The notes under the pieces are model-generated. The model was not told the DNA's origin and made no database searches. It saw only the letters and a program-made list of their open reading frames with translations. A DNA stretch of 64,000 nucleotides from Candidatus Acidulidesulfobacter diazotrophicus. Its GTDB lineage: Bacteria > SZUA-79 > Acidulodesulfobacterales > Acidulodesulfobacteraceae. Below, one piece after another: positions 1 to 8,387 of the stretch. The stretch covers positions 19,280-83,279 of the forward strand of contig SGBB01000010.1 in assembly GCA_004195025.1 (NCBI GenBank). Reading direction: 5' to 3'. A program made the position numbers and the translations under genes. How positions within the stretch are numbered: the stretch's first letter is position 1; each line of letters starts with the position of its first letter.

Positions 1-1
1 T

Positions 2-499
2 TACGGCATGAGCGGACTTCTCTTAGAGTTATTAGACAAAAAATCGTTAATAGGTAAAATTCCTTTAGATTTTATACCGGGCGTTCCTGCTTTTTGCGCT
101 GCCGCATGTTCTATAGGCGCCCCGATAATGAATGATTTTTGCGTTATTTCATTGTCAAACCTGCTCACTCCATGGGAAGACATAGAAAAAAGATTAGATT
201 TTGCATCAAAAGGTGATTTTGTCATAATTATTTATAATCCTAAGAGCGCTAAAAGAAAAGATGAATTGACGAATGCTAAAGAAATTTTATTAAAAAATAT
301 TGATAAAAATAGACCTTCCGCAATTGTGAAAGCAGCTTCAAGACCAGATGAAGAAATAGTTATTACAACCCTCGAACATATAGACGAATTTGATTTAATC
401 AGTATGAATACGACTATTATCATTGGCAACAGCACAACATTTGTAAAAGATTTCTACATGATTACAAAAAGAGGGTACGGCAATAAATATAATTTATAA
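2..499 (+). CDS. cobJ: Precorrin-3B C17-methyltransferase (CobJ/CbiH), 3' part
   Basis: The gene is cut by the left window edge; the open frame runs from base 2 to the TAA at 497-499, about 165 residues, so the N-terminal third is missing. The enzyme methylates C17 and contracts the corrin ring from S-adenosylmethionine during cobalamin synthesis in the cytosol. The visible part keeps family landmarks: YGMSG at the edge, GVPAFCAAA followed by GAPIMNDF, the SLSNLLTPWE stretch, VIIIYNPKS, IIIGNS and the terminal TKRGYG. No other cobalamin gene is visible, so the rest of the operon should lie to the left. An internal ATG at position 8 is not a true start because homology continues upstream of it. 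Confidence 0.92.
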   Translation, partial: YGMSGLLLELLDKKSLIGKIPLDFIPGVPAFCAAACSIGAPIMNDFCVISLSNLLTPWEDIEKRLDFASKGDFVIIIYNPKSAKRKDELTNAKEILLKNIDKNRPSAIVKAASRPDEEIVITTLEHIDEFDLISMNTTIIIGNSTTFVKDFYMITKRGYGNKYNL

Positions 500-675
500 A
501 AACAATTTTATAATCTACAATCTACAATCTACAATATATAACTTATATAATTAATTGATTCATGCTGCGCAAAATTACTATGTTATTATGATTGTATTAT
601 TTTAAATCTTTGTAAAACAGAATATTTTAAAAGCCAATACTAAATATATGTATAAATATCGGAGAATTAAATATT

Positions 676-1608
676 ATGAAAATTTTGATTACCGGCGGAG
701 CAGGTTTTATCGGATCTAATTTGTGCGAAAGACTTTTAGGCGAAGGCAATGAAATTTTATGTATGGATAATTTTTTTACGGGGTCTAAGGAAAATATCGC
801 AGAATTTAAAGATAATCCTAATTTTGAAATAATAAGACACGATATATCGGAATCTTTTAATATTGAAGCTGATTTCATTATTAATCTTGCCTGTCCTGCT
901 TCGGTTCCATTCTACCAGAAAGACCCTCTTAAAACAATGAAAGATAATGTTTTCGGTATTTTTAACGTTATGGAAAACGCAAGGAGATTAAGGATTTCCG
1001 TATTGCACACTTCTACATCGGAAGTTTACGGTTCTCCTTCTGTTCATCCTCAGCCTGAGACTTATAACGGAAATGTTAATCCTGCTTCAATAAGGTCTTG
1101 TTATGATGAAGGGAAAAGAGCCGCAGAGACAATTATGTTTGATTATTATAGAACTTACGGTACAGATATTAAAATAGCGCGGGTTTTTAATACATATGGT
1201 CCAAAGATGCTTGAAAATGACGGAAGAGTGGTTTCAAATTTTATAGTTCAGGCATTAAAAGGGATTGACTTGACAGTTTACGGAGACGGGAAACAAAACC
1301 GTTCTTTTTGCTATATTTCCGATTTAGTTGACGGGATTATGCTTTTGAAAAACTCAAAAAAATTTACTGGTCCTGTTAATCTTGGAAATACTTATGAGTT
1401 TACTATAATAGAATTTGCAAAATTAGTATTATCTTTAACTAATTCTAAATCAAAGATAGTATTTAAAGACCTGCCTAAAGATGACCCTATTCAGAGACGG
1501 CCTGATTTAACTTTAGCAAAAGAAAAATTAGGTTATAATCCAAAAATAGATATAGAAACCGGTTTAAAATTAACTATTGAATATTTTAAGAAAAAATTAA
1601 AAGTTTAA
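676..1608 (+). CDS. UDP-glucuronate decarboxylase-type NAD-dependent epimerase/dehydratase
   Basis: An extended short-chain dehydrogenase of 310 residues that probably converts UDP-glucuronate to UDP-xylose for cell-surface polysaccharide. Seen: the Rossmann motif TGGAGFIGSN (residues 6-15), TSTSEVYGSP (112-121), the catalytic Tyr143 and Lys147 in YDEGK, and the RVFNTYGPKM and YGDGKQNRSFCYISDL blocks typical of UXS proteins. The length matches bacterial UXS. A GGAGAA ribosome site lies 9 bases before the ATG. It is monocistronic here, with the left neighbour a cobalamin gene. A related dTDP-glucose 4,6-dehydratase or UDP-glucose epimerase is less likely, given the QNRSFCY block. Confidence 0.88.
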   Translation: MKILITGGAGFIGSNLCERLLGEGNEILCMDNFFTGSKENIAEFKDNPNFEIIRHDISESFNIEADFIINLACPASVPFYQKDPLKTMKDNVFGIFNVMENARRLRISVLHTSTSEVYGSPSVHPQPETYNGNVNPASIRSCYDEGKRAAETIMFDYYRTYGTDIKIARVFNTYGPKMLENDGRVVSNFIVQALKGIDLTVYGDGKQNRSFCYISDLVDGIMLLKNSKKFTGPVNLGNTYEFTIIEFAKLVLSLTNSKSKIVFKDLPKDDPIQRRPDLTLAKEKLGYNPKIDIETGLKLTIEYFKKKLKV

Positions 1609-1630
1609 ATTTAAAATTAAAATTATTAGT

Positions 1631-1768
1631 CCAAATCCCGATTGATAAATTTATTTTCTGGATGAGCCGCCTAAATACCGGCGGCTTTAAACCGTACCCG
1701 CCTACGCGGGAATCCAGTGTTTGTTTAACATTAAAAAGTTTGGATAGTTTCTAATACAGGATTAAGGA
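1631..1768. repeat. Dispersed MITE-like palindromic repeat (copy A)
   Basis: An intergenic repeat just after the decarboxylase gene. It holds two hairpins: AGCCGCC/GGCGGCT (1665-1686), which could also serve as a terminator, and CCCGC/GCGGG (1697-1710) in the common core of this family. It shares the block around ATAAATTTATTTTCTGGAT with the copy at 11884-12101, and its right end (GGATTAAGG after TAGTTTCTA) also matches that copy. No transposase gene is present. Confidence 0.65.
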
Positions 1769-1785
1769 TACATTTCATTATATTT

Positions 1786-2997
1786 TTATTTTTTAACAAA
1801 ATTTATAACATCTATTATAGGAAGATAAATAGCAAGCGCTAAAAATAAAACCATTCCGAATATAATAGTTAGGAGTATAGGTTCTATCGAAGCCTGCAAT
1901 ATGCTTAGCTGATGATCTAAATCCTCATCAAAATAATCGGCTACTTTGTTAAGCATCTCGTCTATATGCCCTGTTTCTTCGCCAATGCTTATCATTTGGA
2001 TTATTATAGGAGAAAATATTTTTGAATCTATAAAACTCTGGGTAATAGAATTGCCTTTTGCAATTTCTTCCTGCAATTCATCTATTTTTTTTGTAAAATA
2101 TTTATTTTCCACGGCATTTCTTATAAGTTCAAATGCTCGGTTAACGGGTATGCCGCTTTGAAATAAAAGACCAAAAATTCTTGTAAATTGACCCATCATG
2201 GATTTATAAAAAATACTTCCGAATATAGGTATTTTTAATTTGTATTCATCCCACCATAATCTTCCTTTGGCTGAGTTTAAATAAAGTTTAACGGAAATAA
2301 TTAATGCTGCAAAAATTGCTAACATAATATACCAATAATTAACAAAAAAATTGGAAATGACAACTAAAATTCTGGTTTCAAGGGGAAGCGGCACATTAAA
2401 ACTACTGTAAAGCATTGCAAATTTAGGAATAACAAATCCGATTAATATTGCAGTTGCAATAATTATTGCCGAAATAACCAATTTTGGATAAAATGTAGCG
2501 CTTTTAACTTTTGATTTAATCGTCATTTCTTTTTCCATAAGCAAAGCAATTCTGACTAAAACATCATATAAAAGACCTGTTGACTCCCCTACTTCTACCA
2601 TATTAACATATATTTCAGAAAATATTTTTGGATGGTTGCCGAGACTTTTCGCTAATGTTTGACCGCTTTCAATATCATCTTTGACTTCTTGAAGAATAAT
2701 TTTTAATTTTTTATTTCTAGTGAATTCTATCAAAGAAGTTAAGCTTTTGCTGATAGGAACGCCGGATTGATACAAAGTAGCAAGCTGGCGGGAAAAAATA
2801 ATTATATCTTTTTTTGATACAGATTGAAAAGAAGGTATAAGTTCGCTCATTGAAATACTTGATTTTTCTTCAACCGATAATGGAATCAGCTTAAGATTTT
2901 CAATGTTTTTTTCTGCAGCAATCAGAGAAGCGGCGTCAATTTGACCGACAACCAATTTTCCGTATCTGTCTCTTGCCCTGTAAATATAAGTTGACAT
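1786..2997 (-). CDS. pilC: Type IV pilus / type II secretion inner-membrane protein (PilC/GspF)
   Basis: The 403-residue platform protein of a type IV pilus or type II secretion machine, which works with the ATPase encoded just upstream on the same strand. It starts with the family's YRARDRYGK block and carries two T2SSF domains (about 68-190 and 270-395) with the paired motifs VGESTGLLYDVL and IGEETGHIDEML. Three hydrophobic spans are visible near residues 170-190, 215-240 and 372-395. The length is normal. The 325-base gap to the ATPase gene holds a dispersed repeat, so the two may still be co-transcribed. The sequence alone does not separate PilC from GspF, and no pilin or secretin gene is in the window. 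Confidence 0.88.
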   Translation of the reverse strand: MSTYIYRARDRYGKLVVGQIDAASLIAAEKNIENLKLIPLSVEEKSSISMSELIPSFQSVSKKDIIIFSRQLATLYQSGVPISKSLTSLIEFTRNKKLKIILQEVKDDIESGQTLAKSLGNHPKIFSEIYVNMVEVGESTGLLYDVLVRIALLMEKEMTIKSKVKSATFYPKLVISAIIIATAILIGFVIPKFAMLYSSFNVPLPLETRILVVISNFFVNYWYIMLAIFAALIISVKLYLNSAKGRLWWDEYKLKIPIFGSIFYKSMMGQFTRIFGLLFQSGIPVNRAFELIRNAVENKYFTKKIDELQEEIAKGNSITQSFIDSKIFSPIIIQMISIGEETGHIDEMLNKVADYFDEDLDHQLSILQASIEPILLTIIFGMVLFLALAIYLPIIDVINFVKK

Positions 2998-3140
2998 TTT
3001 TAATTATGTTAGTTTTTAAATTAATATTATTATTATTCTAATTATTTATGAAGTTATTATGAAGCTAATCGGCATTATATTATATTATATTATATTATAT
3101 TATTATATTATTATATTATATATAATAATATCCCTTTTCT

Positions 3141-3275
3141 CAAAATTGCCTATATAAATTATTAAATATATCGCAATGCATTAATAACGTTAGATTATTG
3201 CTTTCGCAAGAATGACACCTAACGGATGAACTTTTAAAATCCCTCGAAGTCATTCCCGCTTTAGCGGGAATCCAG
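3141..3275. repeat. Dispersed MITE-like palindromic repeat (copy B)
   Basis: This repeat fills much of the 325-base gap between pilB and pilC. It runs from an AAAATTGCC end at 3141 to the hairpin ATTCCCGC/GCGGGAAT (3252-3271). Read on the plus strand it aligns over most of its length with the reverse complement of the complete element at 51578-51742. They share an AAAATTGCC end, a CGCAATGC block, an AAGAATGACACC-type block and a GAACTTTTAAAA block. Its far terminal repeat is degraded or lost. It also shares ATTATTAAATATATCGC exactly with the fragment at 30987-31020. Confidence 0.75.
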
Positions 3276-3322
3276 AAAATAAAATTACTAACGCGGTGAT
3301 TTAAGAATATAATATTATTTAT

Positions 3323-5074
3323 TTAAATATCCTGCGTTGCCTGAAGAACTTCTTCTATAGTAGTAAGCCCCTCTAATACTGTTAATATGCCATGTTGTCT
3401 TAGTGTAGTAAAACCATTTTTAACAGCAGTATCCCTCATCATAGAAACATCTGCTTTTTCTAAAATTAGTTTTTGTAAATTTTTGTCCGGAATTAATAAT
3501 TCATATATAGGAATTCTTCCCTTAAATCCAGTATCTCTGCATGCAGGGCAACCTTTTTCTTTATAAAAATAAATCGTTTTATCCTCAGGCAAACCTAATT
3601 CTTTTAATAATTCGACATCGGGGCTAAACGGTTCTTTGCATTTATCGCAAAGTTTTTTTAGCAGTCTTTGTCCTATAATGCCGATAATAGAAGAAGATAT
3701 TAAAAATGGTTCTATTTCCATATCTATCAATCTTGATATTGTGCTTGAAGCATCCTGAGTATGCAGCGTTGAAATAACAAAATGACCTGTAAGCGAAGCT
3801 TGTATTGCTATTTTTGCAGTGTCTATATCTCTTATTTCTCCGACAAGTATAATGTCGGGGTCCTGCCTTAAAACTGATCTTAAAATACTATCAAAAGACA
3901 TTCCTCCTTTAAGGTTTGCTTCAACCTGATTGATATATTTTATTTTATATTCAACAGGATTTTCAACCGTAACTAAATTTTTGTTTATTTTATTTAATTC
4001 TGTTAAAATGGAATAAGCAGTTGTTGTTTTGCCTGAGCCCGTTGGCCCGGTTATTAGAAATAAACCGTATTTTTTATTTACGAGTTTTAATATTTTATCT
4101 TTTGTTTTATTATCTATATCGGCGGATTCAGAGATTTTGTGTATCTTAGATGATTTGTCTAATATTCTAAGAACCGCTTTTTCTCCGTTTATAGTGGGAA
4201 GAACGGAAACTCTTATGTCAAGTTCTTTTCCCGAAAGCGTAATATTAAATCTTGAATCCTGAGCATTTCTTTTTTCAGCAATATCCATATTAGACATTAT
4301 TTTAATTCTTGCAATCAAAGGATTAATAAATTGTTTCGGGATTTTTTTAGTTTCAAAAAGTTCGCCGTCTATCCTTTCTCTAATTAAAATTTCGTCTTCT
4401 AAAGGTTCTACGTGGATATCCGAAGCTCTGTTTTTGGATGCCGAAACTATTATATCGTTAACTAATTTAATTATATTTATATCTTCAGATTCCATAATTT
4501 CTTTATTTATTTCGGTATTGACGGATGATGATGTACCAAAGACTGAATATGCCCCGATATCTTTCTGCGGCTCTTTGTTTAAATTGAGATTTATATGTTC
4601 ATTTTTATCGGCTTTTATTATATCTTTTGCAGAATAAACAAAATCAATAGCTCTGAGTATTTCATGCTCTCTCGCAACTGCAATTTCTATATCATAGCTG
4701 ACTGCTTTTTTTAAAGCATCTACCGCAAAAACGTTTAAAGGGTCAGACAGCACCACCGTTAGAGTATTTCCGTAAAGATTAATTCCAACCATTTTGAACT
4801 GTCTTGAAAGAGTTTCTGACAAAATTTTACCGACGGCAGGATCAATAGCTATTTTTGATAATTCTATTTTTTTAATGTTTAACTGCTGCGATAAAGCATT
4901 AATTATATTGTCTTCCGATAGAATATTAAGAGCAACTAAAGCAGTGCCGAGTCTCATATTTCTTTTCTTAGCTTCGGTAAGGGCATATTCTAATTGTGTC
5001 GCATTAAGAAGCTTGGAATCAACTAAAATTTCCCCAAGTTTTTTTGATTTCAACAAATTATTTAAAATTGCCAT
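3323..5074 (-). CDS. pilB: Type IV pilus / type II secretion assembly ATPase (PilB/GspE)
   Basis: A 583-residue secretion ATPase that powers pilin polymerisation at the inner membrane. An MshEN-type N-terminal domain occupies about residues 1-150. The catalytic domain carries Walker A GPTGSGKT (343-350), the Walker B region DPDIILVGEIRD (405-416), the Asp and His boxes (STLHTQDA near 436), and the zinc tetracysteine C476-x2-C479 and C509-x2-C512. All key residues are intact. It lies upstream of pilC on the minus strand. An acidic, low-homology linker occupies about 150-200. PilB and GspE cannot be separated without the rest of the apparatus. Confidence 0.92.
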   Translation of the reverse strand: MAILNNLLKSKKLGEILVDSKLLNATQLEYALTEAKKRNMRLGTALVALNILSEDNIINALSQQLNIKKIELSKIAIDPAVGKILSETLSRQFKMVGINLYGNTLTVVLSDPLNVFAVDALKKAVSYDIEIAVAREHEILRAIDFVYSAKDIIKADKNEHINLNLNKEPQKDIGAYSVFGTSSSVNTEINKEIMESEDINIIKLVNDIIVSASKNRASDIHVEPLEDEILIRERIDGELFETKKIPKQFINPLIARIKIMSNMDIAEKRNAQDSRFNITLSGKELDIRVSVLPTINGEKAVLRILDKSSKIHKISESADIDNKTKDKILKLVNKKYGLFLITGPTGSGKTTTAYSILTELNKINKNLVTVENPVEYKIKYINQVEANLKGGMSFDSILRSVLRQDPDIILVGEIRDIDTAKIAIQASLTGHFVISTLHTQDASSTISRLIDMEIEPFLISSSIIGIIGQRLLKKLCDKCKEPFSPDVELLKELGLPEDKTIYFYKEKGCPACRDTGFKGRIPIYELLIPDKNLQKLILEKADVSMMRDTAVKNGFTTLRQHGILTVLEGLTTIEEVLQATQDI

Positions 5075-5294
5075 ATTATATTATTTTATTAATAAAATAC
5101 TAAAAGTGAAATTTAAACACAAACTTTATATGTTATATAGTTGATATGTTATATATTTACAAAAAAAAATAAGAATTAATTTAATAATTTATTAATTTAA
5201 TAATTTATTGATTTAATAATTAAAAATAAGAATTAAAATTAATTAAAATTAATGATTTAAAAAATAAAAATAAATAATAAAGAAATTAAAATAA

Positions 5295-6089
5295 TTAAAA
5301 TATAAGATTGCAAGAATTATAAACTTTATTAAATAAATTAATATTTAGCTGACCGGGAGCAGTTGATAATCCGTTGTCTGCAGAACAATAAGCCAAAAAA
5401 GAACCATAATTTAATGAAAGAACTCTCGTTAATTTCCCTTTATCTCCCATGCCGAAAATTATAAATTCAGGATAATTTTCAATATCCGAATTTCTAATTT
5501 CATTTATTTTATCACAAATGGACAATATATCTAAAGATTCCTGTTTTGATGTAATTATTGCCGCCATTTTAAAGAAATCTGCTTTTAAATAGCTTGCTTC
5601 AATATAAAATTGCATTGCTTTTTCTAAATCAATAAAAGAGTTAAAATCATGTACCGATAAAATAACTTCGGAGTTTTTGCTATGAGCAAATTCTATAAAA
5701 TCGGCAATTAAATATTTGTCTGTTGTATCTTGTTCAATATCAACGGTTTTTATTCCGTTATCTATCAATTTTTTTAAAAAAGATAATTTATCGATTATTA
5801 TATCAGATTTTATATCTGATTTATTTTCAATATTATTAGCATCTTTGTAAATATTTCTTTTAGTTGCTATTATAGGAAAATTGAATTTTTCGCAATAAGA
5901 GATTATTTCTTTAAGATATTTATTAAATAACAACTCTTCATTAAAATCATTTAAAAGGTCAAATCTGATTTCAACGCATGAGTAGTTATTGTTTATAGCA
6001 TATTCAACGGCAGAAATAACTTTTGAGGTTTCTATGCTTCCGATTGATGCGCAAATGCATGGTTTTTTATTAATTTTGGATAATATCAT
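5295..6089 (-). CDS. aroD: Type I 3-dehydroquinate dehydratase
   Basis: A 264-residue cytosolic enzyme of the shikimate pathway, which dehydrates 3-dehydroquinate through a Schiff base. Expected active-site residues are present: the substrate-binding VEIRFD (39-44), the catalytic His147 in SVHDF, the Schiff-base Lys174 in FFKMA, the Arg in LTRVLSL, and the terminal APGQ loop (245-248). The length is typical of type I enzymes. It stands alone, separated from pilB by 220 bases of very AT-rich DNA, and no ribosome site is obvious before its ATG. No other shikimate genes lie in the window. Confidence 0.92.
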   Translation of the reverse strand: MILSKINKKPCICASIGSIETSKVISAVEYAINNNYSCVEIRFDLLNDFNEELLFNKYLKEIISYCEKFNFPIIATKRNIYKDANNIENKSDIKSDIIIDKLSFLKKLIDNGIKTVDIEQDTTDKYLIADFIEFAHSKNSEVILSVHDFNSFIDLEKAMQFYIEASYLKADFFKMAAIITSKQESLDILSICDKINEIRNSDIENYPEFIIFGMGDKGKLTRVLSLNYGSFLAYCSADNGLSTAPGQLNINLFNKVYNSCNLIF

Positions 6090-6287
6090 TATTTTATTTT
6101 TTTATTTTTATATTAATGATTATTTAACATAAAAATTTATATTTTATGATTATTTTAATTTTATTTATTATTTATTATTTATAATTTTTATTAACTATTT
6201 TTTAATACAATAATAATATAATATAATATAAATTTTTAATTTAAATATATTTTATTATGGAAGTTTATTATATTTTTATAATTTGTT

Positions 6288-6482
6288 TTATTTTTTAATT
6301 TTTTCTGAAGCAAGGATTCCTCCTAATCCCCATTCGTCTTTTGGAAAATCTTCTACGACAACCCAAACATGTGATATATCTAAATCTAAAGAATCGGCAA
6401 CAGATTTTGATACAGATTTTATTAATTTTTCTTTTTGTTCTTTTGTTCTTCCTTCCAGCATTTTAATAGATATAAAAGGCAT
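6288..6482 (-). CDS. 4-oxalocrotonate tautomerase family protein
   Basis: A 64-residue protein of the small tautomerase family. After removal of Met1 the N-terminal Pro would be the catalytic base, as in the MPFISIKMLEGR start. The family core is kept: the EQKEKLIKSVSKSVADSL helix and the VWVVVEDFPKDEWGLGG strand and loop. A strong AAGGAGG site lies just upstream on the minus strand. The substrate cannot be inferred, because these proteins are often isolated genes with promiscuous keto-enol activity. It lies 198 bases from aroD on the same strand and may be transcribed separately. Confidence 0.85.
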   Translation of the reverse strand: MPFISIKMLEGRTKEQKEKLIKSVSKSVADSLDLDISHVWVVVEDFPKDEWGLGGILASEKIKK

Positions 6483-6528
6483 AATATTTTCCTCCTTAAG
6501 AATTAAATATAGTATTAAGAGTTAAAAA

Positions 6529-6634
6529 CTTGACATACTCCCCATGCCTACGAGGCAGGGGATTCTGGTATCAACGGCAGTTGCTGACAAAGTCCGTATT
6601 ATTCTCCTACTCCAAGAGAAGATGTCCCTTCTCG
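6529..6634 (-). mobile_element. Relic of an IS200/IS605-family element: tnpB 3' tip and right end
   Basis: On the minus strand, codons at 6634-6599 spell REGTSSLGVGE followed by TAA, which matches the usual C-terminus of TnpB (OrfB). Immediately beyond is an IS605-type right end: a bulged hairpin with CCCC..GGGG arms at 6540-6561, then a junction reading AGTATGTCAA. The rest of tnpB is gone, because stops appear right upstream of these codons. In intact elements this 3' region encodes the guide (omega) RNA. It lies next to a tandem repeat block. Confidence 0.7.
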
Positions 6635-6730
6635 TAAATTAAAGAATAGCTAATATAAATATTAATGGTTACCGATAATTAATGACAATCGCATTTCTTA
6701 TTGTTTAGATTTTAGATTAAAGTTATATTG

Positions 6731-6894
6731 TTTATATAATATCTTATTTATATAATTATAATATTCATGTCATTTATATAATATCTTATTTATATAATTA
6801 TAATATTCATGTCATTAATATAATATCTTATTTATATAATTATAATATTCATGTCATTTATATAATATCTTATTTATATATAATATTTATGTCA
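6731..6894. repeat. Four tandem copies of a 42-bp AT-rich unit
   Basis: Units start at 6731, 6773, 6815 and 6857. The first three are nearly identical 42-mers ending in ATTCATGTCA; the fourth is slightly shorter and diverged. There are no spacers, so this is not a CRISPR array, and no open frame runs through it. It lies between the tnpB relic and a candidate small RNA. Confidence 0.9.
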
Positions 6895-6932
6895 ATTAAA
6901 AATTTCTATTAATAGATTTAGCTAAATATATT

Positions 6933-6962
6933 TTGACATTTATATAAATTATATATTACAAT
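6933..6962 (+). promoter_or_regulatory. Sigma70-type promoter for a candidate small RNA
   Basis: TTGACA at 6933-6938, an 18-base spacer, and TACAAT at 6957-6962. The predicted start is near 6969-6970, directly before an inverted-repeat sequence that ends in a clear terminator with no coding frame between. Confidence 0.55.
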
Positions 6963-6969
6963 AATATCA

Positions 6970-7093
6970 ATGAGGGAATATAAATTATTAAATATTTATA
7001 TTTAAGGTTTTCATCTTTTTATTAATTATTAAATTCCTCATTTAATGTCCTCCTACCCGCCGAATTATTTAAACTATTTTTTGGCGGGTTTTT
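6970..7093 (+). ncRNA. Candidate small regulatory RNA with an exposed CCUCCU segment
   Basis: A transcript of about 124 nucleotides would run from the promoter at 6933-6962 to the terminator at 7056-7093. Its first domain is closed by ATGAGGGAAT (6970-6979) pairing with ATTCCTCAT (7033-7041), with one bulged G. A short linker (7042-7055) carries TCCTCCT, complementary to a Shine-Dalgarno sequence, and the terminator stem follows. This layout of stem, C-rich single strand and terminator resembles trans-acting small RNAs that block ribosome sites. No protein frame of any length is present. I do not recognise a named RNA family. Confidence 0.45.
7056..7093 (+). terminator. Rho-independent terminator
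   Basis: Stem CCCGCC (7056-7061) with GGCGGG (7083-7088), extendable by three pairs, followed by TTTTT (7089-7093). It would end the candidate small RNA. Confidence 0.75.
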
Positions 7094-7141
7094 ATTTGTC
7101 ATAGACATTTTAATAGTTGATGACCAAAGATAAAAAAATTA

Positions 7142-7170
7142 TTGACATGATAATCTTTTTTAACTATACT
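7142..7170 (+). promoter_or_regulatory. Sigma70-type promoter upstream of tRNA-Asn
   Basis: TTGACA at 7142-7147, a 17-base spacer, and TATACT at 7165-7170. It lies about 160 bases before the tRNA-Asn gene, which has no other evident promoter and would be processed from a longer leader. Confidence 0.5.
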
Positions 7171-7328
7171 TATTTTATTTAGTTATATTTAAATATATTT
7201 ATTTAATATTTATATATATATTTAGGCTTTATTAGTTTATAATTTATTAGTTTATAAATTGCTTGATTATGTTTTAATTTAATAATATTTTATAAACGCA
7301 ATTTTGAAATAAAATTATTGATTTTATT

Positions 7329-7404
7329 CCCCGATAGCTCAGCTGGCAGAGCAAGTGGCTGTTAACCACTGGGTCGGCGGTTCGAATCCGTCTCGGGGAG
7401 CCAT
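7329..7404 (+). tRNA. tRNA-Asn (anticodon GTT)
   Basis: A cloverleaf with acceptor arms TCCCCGA/TCGGGGA, a D arm starting GCTC, the anticodon loop CTGTTAA between AGTGG/CCACT, the TTCGAAT T-loop, and an encoded CCA (7402-7404). The anticodon GTT reads Asn codons. Confidence 0.97.
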
Positions 7405-7914
7405 TAAAATCCGCAGCAAATAAGCCTTTCAAACGATATTTTTTCTCTTGATGCAATTCTTAAAAATGATAAAATTTAATAAAAATATGGTATATTATTG
7501 TCTTAAAATTATCCACATTAGCCACAACCAAATTTATGAAAAATCTATAAAAAATAGTAAATTTTAAAAATTAAAATATTGACTAATCGGCGTAGTATAT
7601 TACCTCTATTGGCAGCTTACTATATCTTAATATGTAAATTAATTATAACAAAGGTTGAAATTTTATTTTTTCTACTAATATTTATTTTAATATAATTCTT
7701 TGACTAAAATTAGAGTTCATTTCATTATAGTTTTTAATAAATGGTTTAACTTCTTCTGAATCTATCCTTGCATTAAAACCTTATATAAATAAGATATTGT
7801 TAAATATTTGGATAAATATCAATAATGTAGTATAATTAAAAATGTATTAAAACCATTATAAAAATTCATATATTATTAAATATATGAGGACACAATATAG
7901 GATTTGATTAATAA
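7405..7914. other. AT-rich stretch with no gene seen
   Basis: About 510 bases between tRNA-Asn and the gene relic. Frames are short and no ribosome site, tRNA or strong hairpin was found. It may be decayed DNA continuing the relic downstream. Confidence 0.5.
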
Positions 7915-8302
7915 AAGATTATAGAATTCAAAGATAATGTTAAGAAATTCAGATACAATCAGCATGCAAAGGAACTTGAGGAAGCTAAAGAAAACTTAAA
8001 ACTTATAAAAAGTATTGCATCTTTTATTGATGAACATACCGTAAAAGTTATTACGGAAAATTCGGAAAAAATATATAACGAAGACAATATAATAATAGCA
8101 TGCGTCGTAGAACCTTGTTATACTTCCGATAGAGGGGGCAGAACACTGTATCGCCAGTGCTGATTTATATATTCTTAATCCAAAAATCAAGACTTTCCTA
8201 AAATCTATTGCTATATTTAGTATTCATACAATTGCAAGTCTTCCTAATCAGCATCCTGCAAGTAGCGAAGGCATAGCTAAAGCTGCAAGAAAACTGTTAT
8301 AA
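7915..8302 (+). pseudogene. Frameshifted, start-less gene relic of unknown family
   Basis: Two plus-strand frames join into one plausible protein. The first frame (7915-8163) reads KIIEFKDNVKKF... and runs through IACVVEPCYTSDRGG to a stop at 8161. The second frame, shifted by one base near the G-run in AGAGGGGGCAG (8131-8141), continues as AEHCIASADLYILNPKIKTF to the TAA at 8300-8302. No start codon or ribosome site precedes the first frame, which follows stop codons. Codon use looks coding across the shift, so this is probably a decayed gene of at least 125 codons. I do not recognise the family. Confidence 0.6.
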
Positions 8303-8387
8303 TATATATATTATATAATAAATTAAATAATAAACCGGATACTAATTAATTTGTTAGATTAATTTTATTATAGGAGGTTTAAAAGAT

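Noticed and set aside
6731..6894. CRISPR array
   Set aside because: Units are strictly tandem with no unique spacers; the same holds for 42249-42376, and no cas genes are present.
7274..7456. 60-residue frame on the minus strand
   Set aside because: It overlaps tRNA-Asn on the opposite strand; the familiar-looking peptide is the reverse reading of the tRNA.
8161..8163. In-frame TGA as a selenocysteine codon in the relic gene, considered because tRNA-Sec is present
   Set aside because: Reading through gives another stop after a few codons, whereas a one-base shift gives long sensible protein; a frameshift explains it better.
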